A stretch of DNA of 54,480 bases from Deltaproteobacteria bacterium (GTDB lineage: Bacteria; Myxococcota_A; Polyangia; Polyangiales; Polyangiaceae): NCBI GenBank assembly GCA_003235365.1, contig QJWJ01000432.1:1-54480 (forward strand). Reading direction: 5' to 3'. The position numbers and the translations under genes were made by a program. The notes below the pieces were generated by a model. The model worked only from the letters and a program-made list of their open reading frames with translations. It ran no database searches and was not told the DNA's origin. Of this stretch, positions 17,861-27,010 are shown in pieces. Positions within the stretch are counted from its first letter, which is position 1, and each line of letters starts with the position of its first letter.

Positions 17861-18930
17861 CTACGAGTAGTCCTGACCGAGTGGTGAGTCCGACGTGCGA
17901 CGCATGATTCATACGACCGTTCGGGACCGCGCGTGCTGTCCTGCTTGTCGACGGCTGGTTCGACGTTTGGTCGCGCGGCGCGCATGCTTTGCATTCCACC
18001 CACCCCTTTCAAACTCCGTCCAAGAAGCGATCCCAGCTGGACGCGGTAACATCATCCAGTTTTCTCGAGGGCCGCGCCCCGCCGATTCTGGAGCGCGTGT
18101 CGAACGTGACTCTCCTGCGTTGCTCGACTACCGTTCTCCTGAGGATCGCTCTTAAGCTCACTCCGATTCCTGGCGAAGTCAAGTTGCGTCAGTTGGGAGC
18201 ACCTGTTGACTTGGTTGTGGTCATGTGTGTGCATGTGTTGGGTGAACATTTCCCTTTGGCCCTGACTAGTCTCGCCGCGGTGTGGGCGACGTCGGTACTT
18301 TCGCCACGACGTGCTTGTTTGACAGCTCGGGTTCAGTCGGTCGATGGCTGCCTGAAGAGAACGTTGGCGGTGTGGGCGCCGTCACGACGCGGTCGCGGCG
18401 AGTGGGCATGGCTCTCGTTCGGGCACTCAGGCCGATTCTGCATGGGTAGCGCCGCGCCAACGAGCCGCACCCTGTGTTGACTAGGTAATTTGCGGTCGAC
18501 ATCACCACACAGGTTGAATCCGCTGTTGGCGTGAAGCGCGGACTGCCCGGACGGTGGAACAAACTGGAGGCGAGTCGCTGGCTGTCACGGAACCTTTGCG
18601 TCTCGGCTTGCGCGTTGATCGTCTTCGCCGTGACTCCATGTTCTGTGCAAATCAGGTTGGTGGTAGGATGTGGACGTTGACCCCTGCTGCCTCGCGGTGC
18701 TTGCGTTCCAAACAGTCGCGTTGCAAGATGGCGCCGTTGTCGCCCTCGTTCGCCATGCATTCAGCGCGGGCGTGCGCTTCGCTGACGCGGCGCGCTGCTC
18801 CACCTCCCACTGCTTGTCACCATTCCGTGACAAGTGGGCGTGGGCGTGCAGGCGGTGCTGGTGGGGGGGGTTCATCGAGGCCAGTTGCGCGTTCAGGGGG
18901 TAGAAGGGCTTGGATTCGGCGGAACTAGCC
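17861..18930. other. 1.07-kb stretch without a supported gene
   Basis: Both strands carry several overlapping open frames of 80-165 codons, but none has recognisable motifs, a consistent codon bias or a good ribosome box. It contains two imperfect copies of a cggtgtgggcg[a/c]cgtc element near 18278 and 18367 and a hairpin at 18813-18834. It could hold a non-coding RNA or decayed genes; the sequence alone does not settle it. Confidence 0.5.
18813..18834. promoter_or_regulatory. Inverted repeat upstream of REC-LuxR gene
   Basis: CTTGTCAC, 6-base loop CATTCC, then GTGACAAG: 8 perfect base pairs. A further CCAC/GTGG pairing continues after a 3-base bulge. It lies about 100 bases before the response regulator start. 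It could be an operator (including autoregulation) or an RNA hairpin; there is no T-run, so a classic terminator is unlikely. Confidence 0.45.
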
Positions 18931-19668
18931 ATGCCGCACGATGTTTACACGTCGCGGGGGAGCGGTCGCGTCCTGTTCGCAGACGATGACGAGTCCGTGT
19001 TTGCGCCCACGGCCAAGGCCCTGGTCGATCTCGGGTTTCACGTCGACTGCGTCTGTACTGCGAGCGAAGCCGCCTACGCGTTGACGCGTCTGACGTACGA
19101 CGCGTTGCTGCTCGACATCAACATGCCCGGCAACGAGCGGCTCGAGTTGGCGGAGGAGCTGTTCGACGTCAAGAACCCGGTTCCCGTGGTTGTCCTGACC
19201 GGGTACCCGTCGCTCGATACAGTCGTTCAAGCGCTGCGGGTAGGCGTCGTGGACTACATCGTGAAACCGCCTCGAATCCCTGAGCTTGCCGCCAGGCTGA
19301 CGCGTGCGATTCGTCGTCGTCGCGCTCTTGCCGCCATGGGATCCGCCGACGAGCAGATGGGGCAGCTTCTGGCGTGGATGAAGTCGGTCGAGACGTCGCT
19401 GGTCGACCAGTTGGCGGCGCCGCCCCCCACACCGGACCTGGAACACATCTTGGGAAGGCTTCCCAAGGATGCTGTCCGGACGCTCACGCCCCGCGAGTCG
19501 GAGGTACTCGTGGAACTGTCGAGGGGCTTTCAGGCGCGGGAGATTGGCCAGCGTCTGGGGCTATCGACCAACACTGTGCGTGGCCACATTCGTTCGCTGT
19601 TTTCGAAGCTGCAGGTCAACTCGCAGATCGGTTTGCTCGCCAAGTTTCTCGATCGCGATACCCTCTGA
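18931..19668 (+). CDS. Response regulator (REC-LuxR-type HTH)
   Basis: 245 residues from ATG 18931; a TTG at 18910 with an AGAAGG box just upstream is an alternative. The receiver has VLFADDDES, phospho-Asp in ALLLDINMPG, conserved Thr in VVVLTGYPS and Lys in DYIVKPPR. A linker of ~60 residues leads to a LuxR HTH: LTPRESEVLVELSRGFQ, then EIGQRLGLSTNTVRGHIRSLF. It should bind DNA when phosphorylated by one of the nearby kinases, most of which lack an adjacent regulator. It stands alone, transcribed away from the non-coding stretch. Confidence 0.92.
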   Translation: MPHDVYTSRGSGRVLFADDDESVFAPTAKALVDLGFHVDCVCTASEAAYALTRLTYDALLLDINMPGNERLELAEELFDVKNPVPVVVLTGYPSLDTVVQALRVGVVDYIVKPPRIPELAARLTRAIRRRRALAAMGSADEQMGQLLAWMKSVETSLVDQLAAPPPTPDLEHILGRLPKDAVRTLTPRESEVLVELSRGFQAREIGQRLGLSTNTVRGHIRSLFSKLQVNSQIGLLAKFLDRDTL

Positions 19669-19903
19669 CGTCGAATCGAGCGGACTCCCGCTTGGTGCAG
19701 ACTTCGAGATTTCGACGAGGTCGCAACAGGTGAACGAGCTCCCTTCGTCGCCTCGTAACCCTCCTCTTGCATTGGGAAACGGCAAGCTTGTTGTGCACAG
19801 CGGTGTCCGCGCTTAGTCCGCGGATTCGTCATGTGGGCTTTAGGATATCGCCTGCTGGCGAACGCGAGCTGCTGGCACGTTTGACCCGAGGCCCGATCGA
19901 CTT

Positions 19904-20323
19904 TCAGCGGTGCCAGCGGCGCGGTTGAGTAAACTCGGCTCGGCGAGGAGGTTCAAAGCGTCGCTTCCAGTCGCCGCTCGGCAATCGCTTGCGGCCGCGC
20001 AGTTGCTCGGCGTTCATCACGTACGTGTATGCCGCGCGCCCGTCCGCCAGCGTGATCTGCTTCCGCTGAAACAACGCAGGGTGTTGCTTGATGACGTCCA
20101 CTCGACAGAGAATCACCTCGTCGACCTCGTACAGTTCGCCGACTACAGTGCATTCTTTGGGTGCGTTGGCCGCTCCTACCTCGACCAACGCCGGGTACGG
20201 ACCCAGATCGACCAAGCGTGCCCCAGGGACGATCGCCTCACCCAGTGCCGTCGCGCCTCGAAGCGCTTCGTGATCCGATTCGGCTTCGCGTAGCGACCCA
20301 TAGGCAAACAACAATGAACTCAC
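19904..20323 (-). CDS. Gamma-glutamylcyclotransferase-like (AIG2-like) protein
   Basis: 139 residues. It opens with LLFAYGSLRE, the YGSL signature of the GGCT/AIG2 fold, followed by GARLVDLGPYPALVE and VVGELYEVDE, all typical. The Glu expected as general acid could be the one in VVGELYEVD. The family includes gamma-glutamylcyclotransferases and gamma-glutamylamine cyclotransferases, so the substrate cannot be told. The GTG start at 20323 has no clear ribosome box and may be leaderless. Single gene. Confidence 0.8.
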   Translation of the reverse strand: MSSLLFAYGSLREAESDHEALRGATALGEAIVPGARLVDLGPYPALVEVGAANAPKECTVVGELYEVDEVILCRVDVIKQHPALFQRKQITLADGRAAYTYVMNAEQLRGRKRLPSGDWKRRFEPPRRAEFTQPRRWHR

Positions 20324-20624
20324 GCGTTGGGTATAGCGCTCGACGGCGCGGAGGGCTCATGATTCGGCACATCTCAGCCCGCCCGACCGGAAAGCTCGAG
20401 TCACCGACGCCGGTTGAGCTCGAACCGGCGTCGAGCGCACGGGCGTTGGTCGGATTGTGGCCTCGGGCGAAGCTCGCAAACCACGATGAAACAGTGTCCT
20501 TTTGAGCCACGTCAGCTGCGCAGTCAGGCGAACGGGGCGTACCAAGGCCCGTCGTCCCGCGTCGCTCGAACGCCGTCGGGGAAAGTTCGGGGGTGAACTT
20601 CGGGGCGTCTGCAACAGCGCAGCG
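20324..20624. other. Divergent intergenic region with a strong hairpin
   Basis: Separates the cyclotransferase-like gene from the regulator-like gene. A 10-bp perfect stem is present (20406-20432, annotated separately). Open frames that extend through it from the downstream gene lack the protein's character, so I start that gene at 20625. Confidence 0.5.
20406..20432. repeat. Inverted repeat, 10-bp stem
   Basis: GACGCCGGTT, 7-base loop GAGCTCG, AACCGGCGTC. Perfect pairing and high GC make a very stable hairpin. No T-run follows on either strand. It may be a regulator site for the divergent genes. Confidence 0.7.
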
Positions 20625-21638
20625 ATGCCGATAAGCTTGACCTTCGTGAACACCAAGCTGCTGATCGACGGGATCGTGCGTCAGACGACGGTCCTCATCG
20701 CCCAAGTTTCCACGGCGGCTGGGATCCGCGCGCCACTGGCTCACGTCGCCGATCAGGTCTTTCTCGACTTGGCCCGCGAGATCGAGGCTCAAGGGGTGGG
20801 GCGGAAGGTCATCGCAGACATGTTTGGCATTGCCCTGCGTTCCTATCAGAAGAAGATGCGGCGGTTGACCGAGAGTCAGAGCGTACGCACTCGAACGCTT
20901 TGGCAGGCCGTGTTGGAGATGCTGGCAGGTGGGAGCGTCACGCGAGCGCGGCTTCTGGAGCGTTTTCAATATGATGGCGAAGCGGAGGTTTCTGCTGTCC
21001 TCAACGACCTCGTCACCAGCGGTCTGGTCTACTGCACGGGTCGCGGTAACTCCGCGCTCTACGGCCTCACCTCCGCGGCCGATCGCCAAGCGCTGACCGA
21101 TGGTGACGGAGAGTCGCTGTACTACGCGGCCTGGATGAAGGTGTTTCTGGGTGAGGCGACCACACGCGACTCCCTGGCTGCCGCTCTGGGCGTGCCTGTG
21201 GCGAGCATCGATGCAGTGGTGGCGTCCCTGCAAGCCGATGGGCGTCTCGCCGAGGCGGAAACCGGGACGCTCCAGGCCGCGAACCTGGTCGTGCCAGTGG
21301 GGCAAGAGTTGGGTTGGGAGACCGCGGTGCTCGACCATTTTGGCGCGATGGCTCGTGCGATCGCCGGCAAGATTCAGGCGGGCGCCACGCGCTCCGATGA
21401 AGGCGACCGCGTGGGGGGGACGACACTGACGTTCACCGTCGCGCAGGGGCATCCGTTCGAGAGTGAAGTTCTGGGTTTGCTGGACACGATCCGCACGCAG
21501 GTGAACGCGCTGTGGAACAAGGTGTCTGAACACAACCGAAAGAACCCTCCCGCCGAGGCCGGACGCTCGAGAGTGACCTTCTACTTCGGGCAGGCCGTGC
21601 AAGATGTCGACACAGCCAACGACGAAAGCAACGATTGA
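20625..21638 (+). CDS. Putative winged-helix regulator-like protein coupled to Hint lipoprotein
   Basis: 337 residues from ATG 20625. Residues ~1-85 (ending RSYQKKMRRLTES) look like a helical DNA- or protein-binding segment, with GVGRKVIADMFGIALRSYQ resembling an HTH. Residues ~95-155 (QAVLEMLAGGSVTRARLLERF, SAVLNDLVTSGLVYCTG) and ~170-230 (LAAALGVPVASIDAVVASLQADGRLAEAE) each look like a winged helix. No enzyme motif is seen. The stop overlaps the start of the next gene (TGATG), so it is translationally coupled to a Cys-rich Hint lipoprotein. Function is inferred from HTH-like patterns only; it is not assigned to a named family. Confidence 0.6.
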   Translation: MPISLTFVNTKLLIDGIVRQTTVLIAQVSTAAGIRAPLAHVADQVFLDLAREIEAQGVGRKVIADMFGIALRSYQKKMRRLTESQSVRTRTLWQAVLEMLAGGSVTRARLLERFQYDGEAEVSAVLNDLVTSGLVYCTGRGNSALYGLTSAADRQALTDGDGESLYYAAWMKVFLGEATTRDSLAAALGVPVASIDAVVASLQADGRLAEAETGTLQAANLVVPVGQELGWETAVLDHFGAMARAIAGKIQAGATRSDEGDRVGGTTLTFTVAQGHPFESEVLGLLDTIRTQVNALWNKVSEHNRKNPPAEAGRSRVTFYFGQAVQDVDTANDESND

Positions 21639-23440
21639 TGAGAGCCATGAATACCTTACGCCGTTTCCTCCTAGTCGAATCGCTCACCTTGCTGATGACC
21701 GTGGCCGGTTGTCAGAGTGAGACCAGAGATCCGGGGACGGACAGCAACACCAACTGGCTCAAGGAGTGTGAGACTCAGGCGGAGTGTGGTGAGTCGTACA
21801 GCTGTGTTTGTGGTGTGTGTACGTTTCGCTGTTCCGATGATTCGAGCTGTGAAAAGACGCCGCAGGCGTCGCTGTGTCGCGACTCGGACGAGGCCGCGCT
21901 CGAATGCGGCGGCAAAACGACGTCGCTGTGCCTTCCCGAGTGTTACCCGGACTGCGGCGCCGATGACGGCCCTTCGAGCAATGGCGTCGATGCAGCTTCG
22001 ACTTCACAAGCGGACGCGACCTCGGGTCCTGCTCGGCCCGGAGCGCCGTCCGGTGGGTCGGGCCAAACGGATGCGGGTGAACCCTCATCACCCAGCGGGT
22101 CGGGCGCTGGCGGTTCCACTGGAGGGAGCGATGTGGACGCGGGTGGCGCCGCTGCAGCGCTTCCCACCTTGCCTACGGCGCAGCCGGCAGGCCCGGGCCC
22201 CACCAATTGCCCCCCGTGCGTTCCTCCGCCGTTGGGTTGCGTCGGTACGGGTATTTGCGGTTGTGCTCCTTTTGTTTGCGGCGGTGGTGCGGCTGGATCC
22301 CCCGGGGCGGGAGGATCTGGGGGGACTAGCGGTGCCGGGGGAACAACGTCTGCAAGCGATGAATCGTTCATCGCTTGCAGCTGCATTGCGGTCTCGGACG
22401 ACGCCGGCTGCGAACCGGGTGAGTTGTCCTGGGGTTGCTACGATCCGGACAACGCCGCCAACGACCAGTTCGCCCAGGCGTGCCGGATCGTGCAGACACC
22501 CCAACCGACCTACTGTTGTTCGGCGGAGTTCAGACCGCAGTGCCCGGATACGAATCTTTGTGAGAAGGTGCCGCCTGCTGCCTGCGGCTGCTACGACGAG
22601 GCGGACTGTGGCCCGGGTGAGCAGTGCTACGAAGCCGACTGCGCTGCGGGGCAGCTCGGTGGATGCCAGACCCTGGCACGACCTGGAGACTGCTACGACG
22701 ATCGAGACTGCTCACAGGACCAGATCTGCATCGGTGCTTCCTTCGAGGCGTGTGACGCCACCGTGCCTGCGAACGCGGGGATTTGCAGCGCCGCGGAGTG
22801 TGGCGATCTCGGCACGTCGTGCGCCGCCGGCGAGGTGTGCGTACTGTTCGAGAGCGGTGCCGTGATGATTGAAGAACGATGGGAATGCGTTGCCAATCCG
22901 TGTTCCGGTGAGTCGCTGGCCTGCGAGTGTGCAGAGAGCCTCTGCAGGGACGCGTCGGGGAGTTGCGGCGGCGTCGGCGAAAGCGTTGCGGCCAACCACG
23001 CTGCAGACGTGTGGTGTGCGTCCGACCAACGTTGCGCCTCGCCGGATACGAAGATTGCAACTCCTGACGGCGAGCGCTTCATCGCAGAACTCGAGGCGGG
23101 CGATCTCGTGTATAGCGTCGACGAAGGGCAAATCGTTCCGGTGCCGCTGCTGCGCACGCAGAGCCTGCCGGCGCCGAACCATCGCGTGTTGCACATCGAG
23201 TTCGATGACGGAAGCCGATTCGAAATCAGCGCCGGACACCCGATGGCTGACGGGCGACCGCTGTCGGTCCTCAGACCGGGGGACAGCATCGAGAATGCCG
23301 TCGTCGTCTCAGTCGTCGAGATCCCTTACGCTCATTCGCGGACCTACGACATTTTGCCGGCGTCTCGAACGGGCACCTACTTCGCCGATGGCGTGCTGTT
23401 GGGCAGCACGATGACCGTCGGTGAGCGCGATCTCTTCTAA
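21638..23440 (+). CDS. Cys-rich lipoprotein with C-terminal Hint domain
   Basis: About 600 residues. The signal peptide ends in a lipobox (LLMTVAGC), so it is a lipoprotein. The middle is Cys-rich, with Ser/Gly/Ala-rich linkers and repeated C-x-x-D/E-C pairs (DDRDCSQDQICIG, CAAGEVCV) like myxobacterial surface Cys-repeat proteins. The last ~150 residues form a Hint domain: it starts CASPDTKIATPDG, contains an AGHPM motif like the TxxH block B of inteins/Hedgehog, and ends near DGVLLGST. In the hedgehog and bacterial Hint families this domain cleaves the preceding peptide bond at its Cys. There is no Asn at the very end, which fits a Hog-like rather than intein-like domain. The start overlaps the preceding stop. 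Confidence 0.82.
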   Translation: MRAMNTLRRFLLVESLTLLMTVAGCQSETRDPGTDSNTNWLKECETQAECGESYSCVCGVCTFRCSDDSSCEKTPQASLCRDSDEAALECGGKTTSLCLPECYPDCGADDGPSSNGVDAASTSQADATSGPARPGAPSGGSGQTDAGEPSSPSGSGAGGSTGGSDVDAGGAAAALPTLPTAQPAGPGPTNCPPCVPPPLGCVGTGICGCAPFVCGGGAAGSPGAGGSGGTSGAGGTTSASDESFIACSCIAVSDDAGCEPGELSWGCYDPDNAANDQFAQACRIVQTPQPTYCCSAEFRPQCPDTNLCEKVPPAACGCYDEADCGPGEQCYEADCAAGQLGGCQTLARPGDCYDDRDCSQDQICIGASFEACDATVPANAGICSAAECGDLGTSCAAGEVCVLFESGAVMIEERWECVANPCSGESLACECAESLCRDASGSCGGVGESVAANHAADVWCASDQRCASPDTKIATPDGERFIAELEAGDLVYSVDEGQIVPVPLLRTQSLPAPNHRVLHIEFDDGSRFEISAGHPMADGRPLSVLRPGDSIENAVVVSVVEIPYAHSRTYDILPASRTGTYFADGVLLGSTMTVGERDLF

Positions 23441-23540
23441 TGTCGCTCGTACCCACCGTTCGGCTGCGCGCCGTGCGAACGTCAGAGCTCAGACAAACGG
23501 GTGCCGTCCCGAGCGTCTCGGTCTATGGTCGCAGCCCGTC

Positions 23541-26500
23541 ATGTCGCGCGACCCACAACCGTCCAACGACTCGCGGAGTGTGCTCCGTGACGCCCTGGCG
23601 GGCGGGGTTTCCGAGACGCTGAAGCGGCGCGGAGCGGATTACTGGGCGAGGGGAGCGGTCCGCCTCACCGTATGCGCTGCCGGGCAGGTGACTGCGGTTG
23701 TACGGGGCACCCGACAGTATGCTCTTTCGCTGTCGATCGAAGGTACGGAGCTGCGCTACCACTGCGATTGCCCGTACGCCGCGCGTGGTGAGCTGTGCAA
23801 GCACGTGTGGGCATTCGTTCTGGAGATTGACCACTCGAGTCGCTGTCGAGAGTTCGTGACCAGTGTGGCGCAGCTGCCGCTGGCGAAGTTGCAGCTCAAG
23901 GCCGTCACTGCCGAGCCGCGCAACTCCCCGGCGACGTCAGCGATGCTTGGGGCGAACACCAACGCTAACACGGGCGTTTCGGTTGGGATGCCTTCGGGGG
24001 CGCGTTGGCAACCCGGGGCTGCACCGCCGACGCTTCAGGCACAGCGCTGGCGCAAATTGGTTGCCCCTCCTGTACACCCGGCGGCGCAGTTGCTCGGCGA
24101 CGGTACCAGCGAGACATGGTACCTCATCGACCTGCAGAGCAGCGGTCGCTCGCCCTTCGACTGGCGGCATGCCTTGCTGCTGCTGCACACGGCCGACAGG
24201 AACCGCACCAAACGGGGCACTTGGGGCAGGCCCATTCGGTTCGGCAAAGCTCCGGAAGGTAGCCGTCCCGAGGGGATTGAAGGTTTGGTGTGGGCTCTGG
24301 CACGCAACGGCAGTGGCGGTGTCGTCTCACTGAGTGAAGACCTAGCGCTCGAAGTGCTGCCCGAGCTGTCTCGGTTGGGGCGCCTGGGGGCGGTCCGCGG
24401 GCAGCGTAGCAAAGACGTCACGCCCCTCGAGTGGGATGGCGCGGTGCCTTGGCGTGTAGAACTGGTTGCGGAGCCCTACGTCGCCGACGACGAGGTTCGT
24501 TCGGCGACGACGGATGCCGACTCCACGATCAAGTCGACGAAGGTCACCGAAGTGCGAGCAACGCTGTATCGTCGCAACGAGCAAAGATACGAAAGCCTCG
24601 ACGTCGATGCGATCGAGACGTTGCTCCCCCTCGATCTGTTCGTCTGTGACGGCAAGCTCATGCGTGTCGAGGCCACGCATTCGGCCTGGGTGAAAGAACT
24701 CAGTGACGCCCCTTTGCGGCTGACGACGGAGCAACTCTCCGAGTTGAGCCAATCGTTGCGCAAAGCGCGAACTGCTCCAAGGCTCGTGGGCGCGAACGAT
24801 GCCGAGAGCGAGCCAACCCTAGCTCCGTCTCCCCGCTTGCGACTGTCCTTGCCTGAGAAAACTGCCAAACTCGTGCGTGGTGCATTGACGTTCCGGTATG
24901 GTGATCGAGAGGTGGGGGCGGCAACGGGGGACGTGGCCGGGGTGGCCAGCGTCACCCGCGACTATGACGCGGAAACGGGCCGGGTCGAGCAACTGCGACA
25001 GTTGGGGATCAGTCTCGAGCTGCAGTGGAGTCAATCGCTCAAGCAGGAGTTCGCGCTCAAGTTCGATTCTGTCCGATTCGTGGAGTTGGTTCCGCAACTG
25101 ATGGGTCTGGGGTTCGATGTCGAGCTCGAAGGGCGCAAAGCGCGGCGCCCCGCGTCCTGGACGCCCGTATTGGTGCAGAGCGGTCAGGACTGGTTCGGAA
25201 TCGAAGGCGCTCCCGACTTCGAGGGGGAGCTCGTGGGATTGCCCGACTTGCTCAAAGCCGTCCGCGAGCAGCGAAGCTGGGTGAAGCTGAGCAACGGTGG
25301 AATAGGGCTGCTCCCGCAAGAATGGCGCGACAGCCTCGCCGCTCTCGCCGACTGGGTACCCCCTCGGGCGAAAGAGTTTCGGTTGCACGCCATTCACGGG
25401 TGGGTCGTGCAGCGTGCGTTGGGGCAAGTGAGTCAGGTGAGCGTCAGTCGCGCCGTAGAAGAGATGTGCGCGCGGTTCGAGCGGTTCGAGCGCATCGAGC
25501 CGCTGAAGGAACCGGTCACATTTCGAGGACAACTGCGCGGTTACCAGCGGCTTGCGTTGGGTTGGCTGCACGCGTTGGACGAGCTCGGTTTCGGTGGATG
25601 TCTGGCGGACGACATGGGGCTCGGCAAGACCATCGTGGTCCTGGCTTGGCTGCTGCGCCGTATCGCGGTGAATATGGAGGCGTCGGTGCAGACCTTGCCG
25701 TCTCTGCTCGTCGTTCCAACATCGTTGCTGTTCAACTGGCAGCGCGAAGCCGAGCGCTTTGCTCCCAGCCTACGCGTCCTCGTGCATCACGGGCCAGACC
25801 GCGAGCCGCCCGGCGAGCACTTTCGAGCCCACGATTTGGTGATAACCAGCTACGGAACCCTGCGGCGCGATGCGGAGGCGCTTGGCGCCGTGCCGTACGA
25901 CTACGTCGTGTTGGATGAAGCCCACGCCATCAAGAACGCTTGGACGGAGTCGTATACGGCCGCGAGCAGTCTGGTCAGCAAGCGGCGGCTGGCATTGACC
26001 GGCACGCCGCTGGAGAACCACTTGGGCGAGTTGTGGAACCTGCTCGTGTTTCTCAACCCGGCGATTCTGCAGGGGATGACACACTTGCAACGCTACTTCG
26101 AGAAGCGAAAGATGGCGCCGTCCGACATCGAGCACGGTGTATTGCGCTCCCTGCGGCCGTTCATCCTTCGGCGAACGAAGGCGGAGGTCGCTCGAGACCT
26201 CCCCGATCGTATCGAAAAGACCCTCACCGTGCGGTTGTCGAAAGCGGAGCGCAAGCAGTACGACGAGCTAGCCGAGTACTACCGCCGCCGTTTGCTCGAG
26301 AACCGTGCGATCAACCGTCGCCACAAGCAGCGTGGGAGTGCCGATGGAAAGCAGACCGCGGAGGTGTTGGTGGCCCTGCTGCGATTGAGGCAAACCGCGT
26401 GTCACTGCGGCCTGCTCGACACCGAACAGCGAGACTTGGTCAGCGCCAAGTTCGACGTGTTGCTCACGTACCTCACCGCACTACATGCGGAGGGTCACAA

Positions 26501-26960
26501 GGCGCTGGTGTTCTCTCAGTTCACCGAATTGCTGCAGTTGCTGATGCCGCATCTGGACCGCGCGGGGATCACGTATGCTCACATGGACGGCTCGACCCGC
26601 GACCGCGAAGCTCAGGTCGACCGCTTCACGAACGATCCAGAGGTAGGCGTCTTTCTGATCAGTCTCAAAGCCGGAGGTGTCGGCCTCAATCTGGTCGCCG
26701 CCGAGTACGTGTTCTTGCTCGATCCTTGGTGGAATCCGGCGTCGGAAGCGCAAGCCATCGATCGCGCGCACCGCATCGGGCAGCGTCGCAGCGTGATTGC
26801 GTATCGACTGTTGGCGGAGAACACCGTCGAAGAGAAGGTGGCTCAGCTCCAGGAAGAGAAACGCGCGATGGCGCTGTCGTTGTTTGGCGACGAGACCAAC
26901 TTCTCGGCGAAGTTCACCAAGGAAGATCTGGAGACCCTACTGGGCGACTGGGAGACGTAG
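23541..26960 (+). CDS. SWIM zinc finger plus SNF2-family helicase
   Basis: 1139 residues from ATG 23541. A SWIM zinc finger lies near residues 70-95 (HCDCPYAARGELCKHVWA, the CxC...CxH pattern). The C-terminal ~500 residues are a SNF2 ATPase: motif I LADDMGLGKTIV, motif II VVLDEAHAIKN, motif III LTGTPLENHLGELWNL, IV KALVFSQFTELL, V LISLKAGGVGLNL and VI QAIDRAHRIGQ. Such proteins are DNA translocases; bacterial members are linked to RNA polymerase recycling (RapA) or to repair, but SWIM-SNF2 proteins have no settled role. All motifs are intact. Confidence 0.95.
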   Translation: MSRDPQPSNDSRSVLRDALAGGVSETLKRRGADYWARGAVRLTVCAAGQVTAVVRGTRQYALSLSIEGTELRYHCDCPYAARGELCKHVWAFVLEIDHSSRCREFVTSVAQLPLAKLQLKAVTAEPRNSPATSAMLGANTNANTGVSVGMPSGARWQPGAAPPTLQAQRWRKLVAPPVHPAAQLLGDGTSETWYLIDLQSSGRSPFDWRHALLLLHTADRNRTKRGTWGRPIRFGKAPEGSRPEGIEGLVWALARNGSGGVVSLSEDLALEVLPELSRLGRLGAVRGQRSKDVTPLEWDGAVPWRVELVAEPYVADDEVRSATTDADSTIKSTKVTEVRATLYRRNEQRYESLDVDAIETLLPLDLFVCDGKLMRVEATHSAWVKELSDAPLRLTTEQLSELSQSLRKARTAPRLVGANDAESEPTLAPSPRLRLSLPEKTAKLVRGALTFRYGDREVGAATGDVAGVASVTRDYDAETGRVEQLRQLGISLELQWSQSLKQEFALKFDSVRFVELVPQLMGLGFDVELEGRKARRPASWTPVLVQSGQDWFGIEGAPDFEGELVGLPDLLKAVREQRSWVKLSNGGIGLLPQEWRDSLAALADWVPPRAKEFRLHAIHGWVVQRALGQVSQVSVSRAVEEMCARFERFERIEPLKEPVTFRGQLRGYQRLALGWLHALDELGFGGCLADDMGLGKTIVVLAWLLRRIAVNMEASVQTLPSLLVVPTSLLFNWQREAERFAPSLRVLVHHGPDREPPGEHFRAHDLVITSYGTLRRDAEALGAVPYDYVVLDEAHAIKNAWTESYTAASSLVSKRRLALTGTPLENHLGELWNLLVFLNPAILQGMTHLQRYFEKRKMAPSDIEHGVLRSLRPFILRRTKAEVARDLPDRIEKTLTVRLSKAERKQYDELAEYYRRRLLENRAINRRHKQRGSADGKQTAEVLVALLRLRQTACHCGLLDTEQRDLVSAKFDVLLTYLTALHAEGHKALVFSQFTELLQLLMPHLDRAGITYAHMDGSTRDREAQVDRFTNDPEVGVFLISLKAGGVGLNLVAAEYVFLLDPWWNPASEAQAIDRAHRIGQRRSVIAYRLLAENTVEEKVAQLQEEKRAMALSLFGDETNFSAKFTKEDLETLLGDWET

Positions 26961-27010
26961 GTCGCTTTTTGGGATTGGGTTTGGAGGCCGTTCGGCGGCA
27001 TGCTCGCGAC

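Noticed and set aside
17989..18932. Several 80-165-codon frames in the 1-kb gap
   Set aside because: Overlapping on both strands, no ribosome boxes, no motifs; not supportable as genes.
25940..27010. Long plus-strand frame running into the metzincin-like protein
   Set aside because: Most of it overlaps the SNF2 helicase in another frame; only the part after ~27011 has protein character.
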